DNA from: Batillaria attramentaria
Lineage: Eukaryota > Mollusca > Gastropoda > Batillariidae
Direction of reading: 5' to 3'
Length of the DNA stretch: 64,000 nucleotides
NCBI GenBank assembly: GCA_018292915.2
Contig: JACVVK020000032.1
Span: 1,263,501-1,327,500 of the forward strand
Below, piece after piece: positions 60,587 to 64,000 of the stretch (the first letter of the stretch is position 1; each line of letters opens with the position of its first letter). A program made the position numbers and the translations under genes. The notes beneath the pieces are model-generated. The model had not been told where the DNA came from, did no database searches, and worked only from the letters and a program-made list of their open reading frames with translations.

Positions 60587-63500
60587 ATGTCACTGTCCGG
60601 GCAATGCGGTGGCGCGAGGACTATTCTGGTCATCTGGGCCATGCATTCTTTCTTCGTCCAGGCCCTTGGGCAGATAAGTAGTATTTTATTTTATTTTATT
60701 TTATTTTATTTATTTTATTTTATTTCATTTTATATCATTTTATTTTATTTTATTTTAAACTACCGTTTCATTTTTTTCTCTTTAATTATTAAAGATATAG
60801 CGTCACGCCAAAAGTTTTGGGCGGTTACAGTCCATTGTGGTCGGTATGAGATAAAATCAGGTCAGACTTAATTTTGTGCACGTTTTTAAGTAAATTGTGA
60901 ATATTCTGTTTCATTCTTAAGGTTACAGCATTCAAAAAGATGTAAGATGTTTGAAACTATCAGAGGACGGGAACCTAACAAGACTTCATATATTTAATGA
61001 TTTATTGATTTGTTTATCGACTTATAGATTTATTGATTTATTTCTTTTTAGTTCTCTATTTTTATTTAATTTTTTTTAATCATTGATTTTTTGTTTCTTT
61101 GTAATTCATTTATTTTATTCACCTATATATGTTCGTGATGATAAGGAAGATTTTTTCATTATTTGCCCCCCCCCCCCACCCTCCCTTCCCCAACCACACG
61201 CCTTGTTTAATACAGCCACAAAATATTCACTTTTCGGATTAGGAACCCCCCCCCCCCCCTGCCCCCACCCTCACTCCCAAACAAACAAACAACAGCAACA
61301 AAAACCACCAAAAAAATTGAACAAAGCATGGTTGTAATTTCATTTACCTTTAACTTCTTTCGGTGCTTTCATGAAAAAGTAACACGAAATTTAAAAAAAA
61401 AAAATGGCCAGAAGCGTTCTACACAAAGTTGTATCTGTAGTTAAATTTTGCAGTGGTCAGACAATTCCGTTTTAATTCAGAGCGCTTCGGAAACGGATTT
61501 GGTTGTGTCTCTTTTAGGAGAAAAAGTAAAATATTGATAACAATTTAGTCAGTACGGTGTGAAAATATTTGCAGATGCAAACTTCAAATGCATTCTCAAA
61601 ATCGACAGGCTACAATGCAGTTTTAGCAACTCATGGTAAAACAATGTTCACACAAAAAGAAATTTTCCGCTACTATACGTATGGACGTCTAATTATATTT
61701 TTTAAAATTTTCCAAATTCTTTGTCATTCCGACAAGAAACGCGGATGTTGGAAAATCCAAATCGCTTTCTTAATTTCCAATGAATTTAAAAAGGAAATAC
61801 GGCGTAAAACAATAAACAAATTATTTTTATGGTTCTTTAATGGTTATGGTTATAACAGATAAAGAACCAATTCATAGAATTAGAAGTGAACGATAATTCC
61901 AATTTAAAATGCAGGGTATGACATTTTCTGTCACTGGTCGTGAGCGGTGGTCTAATAGGTAGTGCGTCGGATTTAGCCGCTGCGCTACTGAACGGCCGTC
62001 ACTAATGTCATGGCGATGAAGCGTGCTTTCGAGGCCAGGTCGAGCTTGTGGGATGCGAAACCGGTTTTTCCTGGCTACCTGGCTGCTCATCGGAGGTTTC
62101 TCTCCGGGTTATCCGGCTTTCCTCCCCCAGTAAAATTGTAAAAAACAACAACAACAACAACAAAAAACAACAGGATAGGTATTGGGTGGCGCTGCACCGC
62201 GGCGACGCGCTTCCCCCGGGGGAGGCAGCCCGAATTTCCCGAAAGGGATAATAAAGCAATAGAGTAGTAAAAGTCTTCAAACACGGAACGCTGACGTTGT
62301 ACGCAACTGACCGCTTCACGTGAAATGAACGTTCAGTCTACTCAGTAAAAATTTCATTCTGTGACAGCGACTGATGGCACAACTCTATTTGACAGTACCG
62401 ACGGATATAATGCGATGCTGGAAAAGTACATTCAAGTCTCCGTAAATATAATCCTTAAGAACTTAACAGTAATCTTATTTGATATTACGGACGGACATCT
62501 GCAATACTGGAAAAGTAAATTCAAGTCTCTATAAATTTAATCCTCGTGAACTTAGCATTATGAGAAAGAAATTTACTGGCGCTCTGAAACAAACCACAAC
62601 AACATGTTGATTGCTCTTGCATGAAAGCATGTGCTGATTTCAGGATAATGTGTTCAAGCCCTGGTAATAGATAGAACACAAGGAAACTTTGAAGGAATTT
62701 GGGCGTGAATCCATCAAACGACTAGTTCCACTATAAGAATGAGATAATCTTGCATTGTCAACAACAACCCAAAACAACAACAAACAAAACAACAACAAAC
62801 ACCCCCCCAAAACAAACAAACAAACAAACAAACAAAGCAAACAACAACAACAAAACCCAAAACAAGAACAAAAACAACAACAACAACAACAACAACAACA
62901 AAAACCAAACAAACATCAACAACAACAACAACAACAAAAACCAAAACAAAACAACCCCCAAACGAAACAAAACAAAACAAAACAAAACAACAACAACAAC
63001 AAACAAGCAAACCAAAAAAGTTAAATTTACGACAAAAAACAACAACCAAAAAAATCCCCAAACAAACAACAAGCAATTCAACAACACACTAAAACAACAA
63101 AACAACAACAGTTCACACAGAAACAAGCAAAACGAAGAAGACAAAAACAACGTTTTTGGTTTCTGGTTACAAGGGACAGGCGGTGGGACCGATATGTCAC
63201 AACTGATGAATGAAATTGGGGAAGGGAACGGTTTAGAAGACAACCACCCATTCGACTCACTAACTCCAACCACGCCAGCTCCTGGTGACACCAACTGCGT
63301 CATCGAGGTTCTGACAGTGGTGAGTGACTATGTTGACACTTAACCACAGAATCAGTTACACAATTGCTAGTTCAGTGACCCCCCCCCCCCCCCACGACTC
63401 TACGGGTGTTTTTTGTTGTTGTTTGTTTATTTTCTTTTTTAAAAGCGTTTTTCAACTGTAGTAGTCTTTTTCTTCTGGTTTGTTTGTGTGTGGTTGCGTT

Positions 63501-63837
63501 TTAGGTTTTTCTATTTGATTGTAAAGTGCTTTTAGCCAGCATCTCGCTGAGATACTGCGCTATAGAAAAGCGATAGATTATTATTATTATTATTGTGTGT
63601 TAATCTATTTTGTTGATTTGTCTCATTATTTGTCCGTTGTTTTTGTTTTTTGAAAGAAGGGGGGGGGGGGGGTGCACGAGGATTTCTCACGATTTGAAAT
63701 ACAGAGCACATAATTCTGATCACATTAATTTCTTCTAGGACTCCCTCTTAATGCTACAATTTGAAGAAGGAGTACATTGGTCTTTACAGCAAAGTATACA
63801 ATCGAACTGGAATGTGAGGCCTAACGCATGTCAGTAC
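60587..63837 (+). CDS. Second secreted-peptide gene of the same family, 3'-incomplete
   Basis: The best-supported exon is about 63180-63319 (alternative acceptor at 63173). It encodes GGTDMSQLMNEIGEG... and ends LTPTTPAPGDTNCVIEVLTV before a gtgagt donor. Its Thr/Pro segment and cysteine match TPSTPAPENINCYVEVPT in the gene at 52602-54914, with the splice site at nearly the same place. A plausible first exon is 60587-60677: a signal peptide (MSLSGQCGGARTILVIWAMH, then FFVQALG) with a phase 1 donor that fits exon 2. A third exon, 63739-63837, follows a 'cttctag' acceptor in phase 0 and ends RPNACQY at a gtaaga donor. Without splicing it would stop two codons later (TAG at 63844-63846). The first and third exons are less certain than the second. 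Confidence 0.5.
60690..60768. repeat. (ATTTT)n pentanucleotide repeat
   Basis: Near-perfect 'ttttattttatttta' repeats in the first intron of the second secreted-peptide gene. Confidence 0.85.
61938..62265 (+). mobile_element. SINE-C, long copy with tail
   Basis: The head 'gagcggtggtctaataggta', then 'gaacggccgtc', 'ccaggtcgagcttgtgg', 'tctctccgggttatccggct', a (CAA)n insertion at about 62144-62172, 'ggtggcgctgcaccgcggcg', and the tail 'gggataataaagcaatagag'. The tail resembles LINE 3' ends, which would be the source of its mobility. Confidence 0.88.
62386..62560. repeat. Imperfect tandem duplication (~90-bp period)
   Basis: 'tgctggaaaagtacattcaagtctccgtaaat' (in pieces) at about 62415-62446 is repeated as 'actggaaaagtaaattcaagtctctataaat' at about 62505-62535, with related flanks ('ttgacagtaccgacggata' / 'ttgatattacggacggaca'). 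Confidence 0.75.
62754..63120. repeat. (CAA)n/(AAAC)n low-complexity block
   Basis: About 360 bp consisting almost entirely of A and C in CAA, AAAC and AAAAC units. It produces a long Gln/Asn/Thr/Lys-rich open frame on the + strand that runs into the genuine exon at 63180. It directly precedes the acceptor of that exon. Confidence 0.9.
63515..63598 (+). repeat. Dispersed repeat tail ending in (TTA)n, copy 3
   Basis: 'gattgtaaagtgcttttagc', then 'gagatactgcgctatagaaa' and a TTATTA run. It matches copies at 6113-6190 and 26520-26600. It lies in the last visible intron of the second secreted-peptide gene. Confidence 0.75.
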
Positions 63838-64000
63838 GTAAGATAGTAGTTTGTATACTACAAACTCTGTAGACTAAAGTTTGTGGCACTCTACTGGGAA
63901 AACACGGTTGGAAATTTTCTGTCCGGGGCGCATCCAGATTCGTTCAGCAGGGAGCAACAAAGTAAAACCGAAACGAAAAAGAACCTGAAAAGGAATACAT

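Noticed and set aside
62750..63343. 197-aa Gln/Asn-rich 'prion-like' protein
   Set aside because: The Q/N part is a CAA/AAAC low-complexity intron block. Only the last about 50 residues match a genuine exon.

Overview
The window is eukaryotic and gene-poor: multi-exon genes with GT-AG introns, dense (GT)n/(CA)n microsatellites, several tRNA-derived SINE families, a hAT-type DNA transposon and a LINE remnant. The repeat style (the 'aagggcaataactc'-type repeat, CA/GT tracts and several tRNA-headed SINEs), together with the protein families, suggests a lophotrochozoan animal, most likely a marine gastropod mollusc. The species cannot be named from the sequence alone. Most open frames in the window are microsatellite artefacts (Cys-Val or Thr-His runs).

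I can support six protein genes. (1) A 5'-partial sulfotransferase-like P-loop gene, + strand, 3778-5856, four exons. (2) An L-xylulose reductase (DCXR-like SDR) gene, - strand: exons 1-5 lie at 40193-35978, and a phase-compatible exon 6 lies about 23 kb away at 12803-12682. The last exon, about 33 residues, was not found. (3) A FkbM-type methyltransferase with an N-terminal membrane anchor, + strand, 30967-33260. If DCXR exon 6 belongs to the same gene, this methyltransferase is nested antisense inside the large DCXR intron. (4) A complete four-exon ankyrin-repeat protein of 527 aa, + strand, 42290-45611, followed by a 3' region carrying eight copies of a 72-bp repeat. (5) A small secreted cysteine-containing peptide gene of 122 aa, + strand, 52602-54914. 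(6) A divergent second member of that peptide family, + strand, about 60587-63837, running to or past the window edge.

Layout. 1-3.8 kb: repeats, including a 302-bp triplicate array. 3.8-5.9 kb: sulfotransferase-like exons. 6-30.9 kb: repeat desert with one DCXR exon, a hAT element with a perfect 8-bp target duplication, a 99-bp/(GT)n compound array, and a SINE of about 500 bp with a clear target duplication. 31-33.3 kb: FkbM gene. 34.5-35.4 kb: LINE remnant plus a perfect palindrome. 36-40.2 kb: DCXR exons. 40.2-40.5 kb: possible shared promoter. 42.3-47.1 kb: ankyrin gene and its 3' region. 48.5-52.5 kb: SINEs and an inverted-repeat hairpin. 52.6-64 kb: the two secreted-peptide genes separated by SINEs.

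The genes do not form one pathway. The unusual features are the nested and divergent architecture around DCXR, the unrecognised secreted-peptide pair, and the compound repeats.
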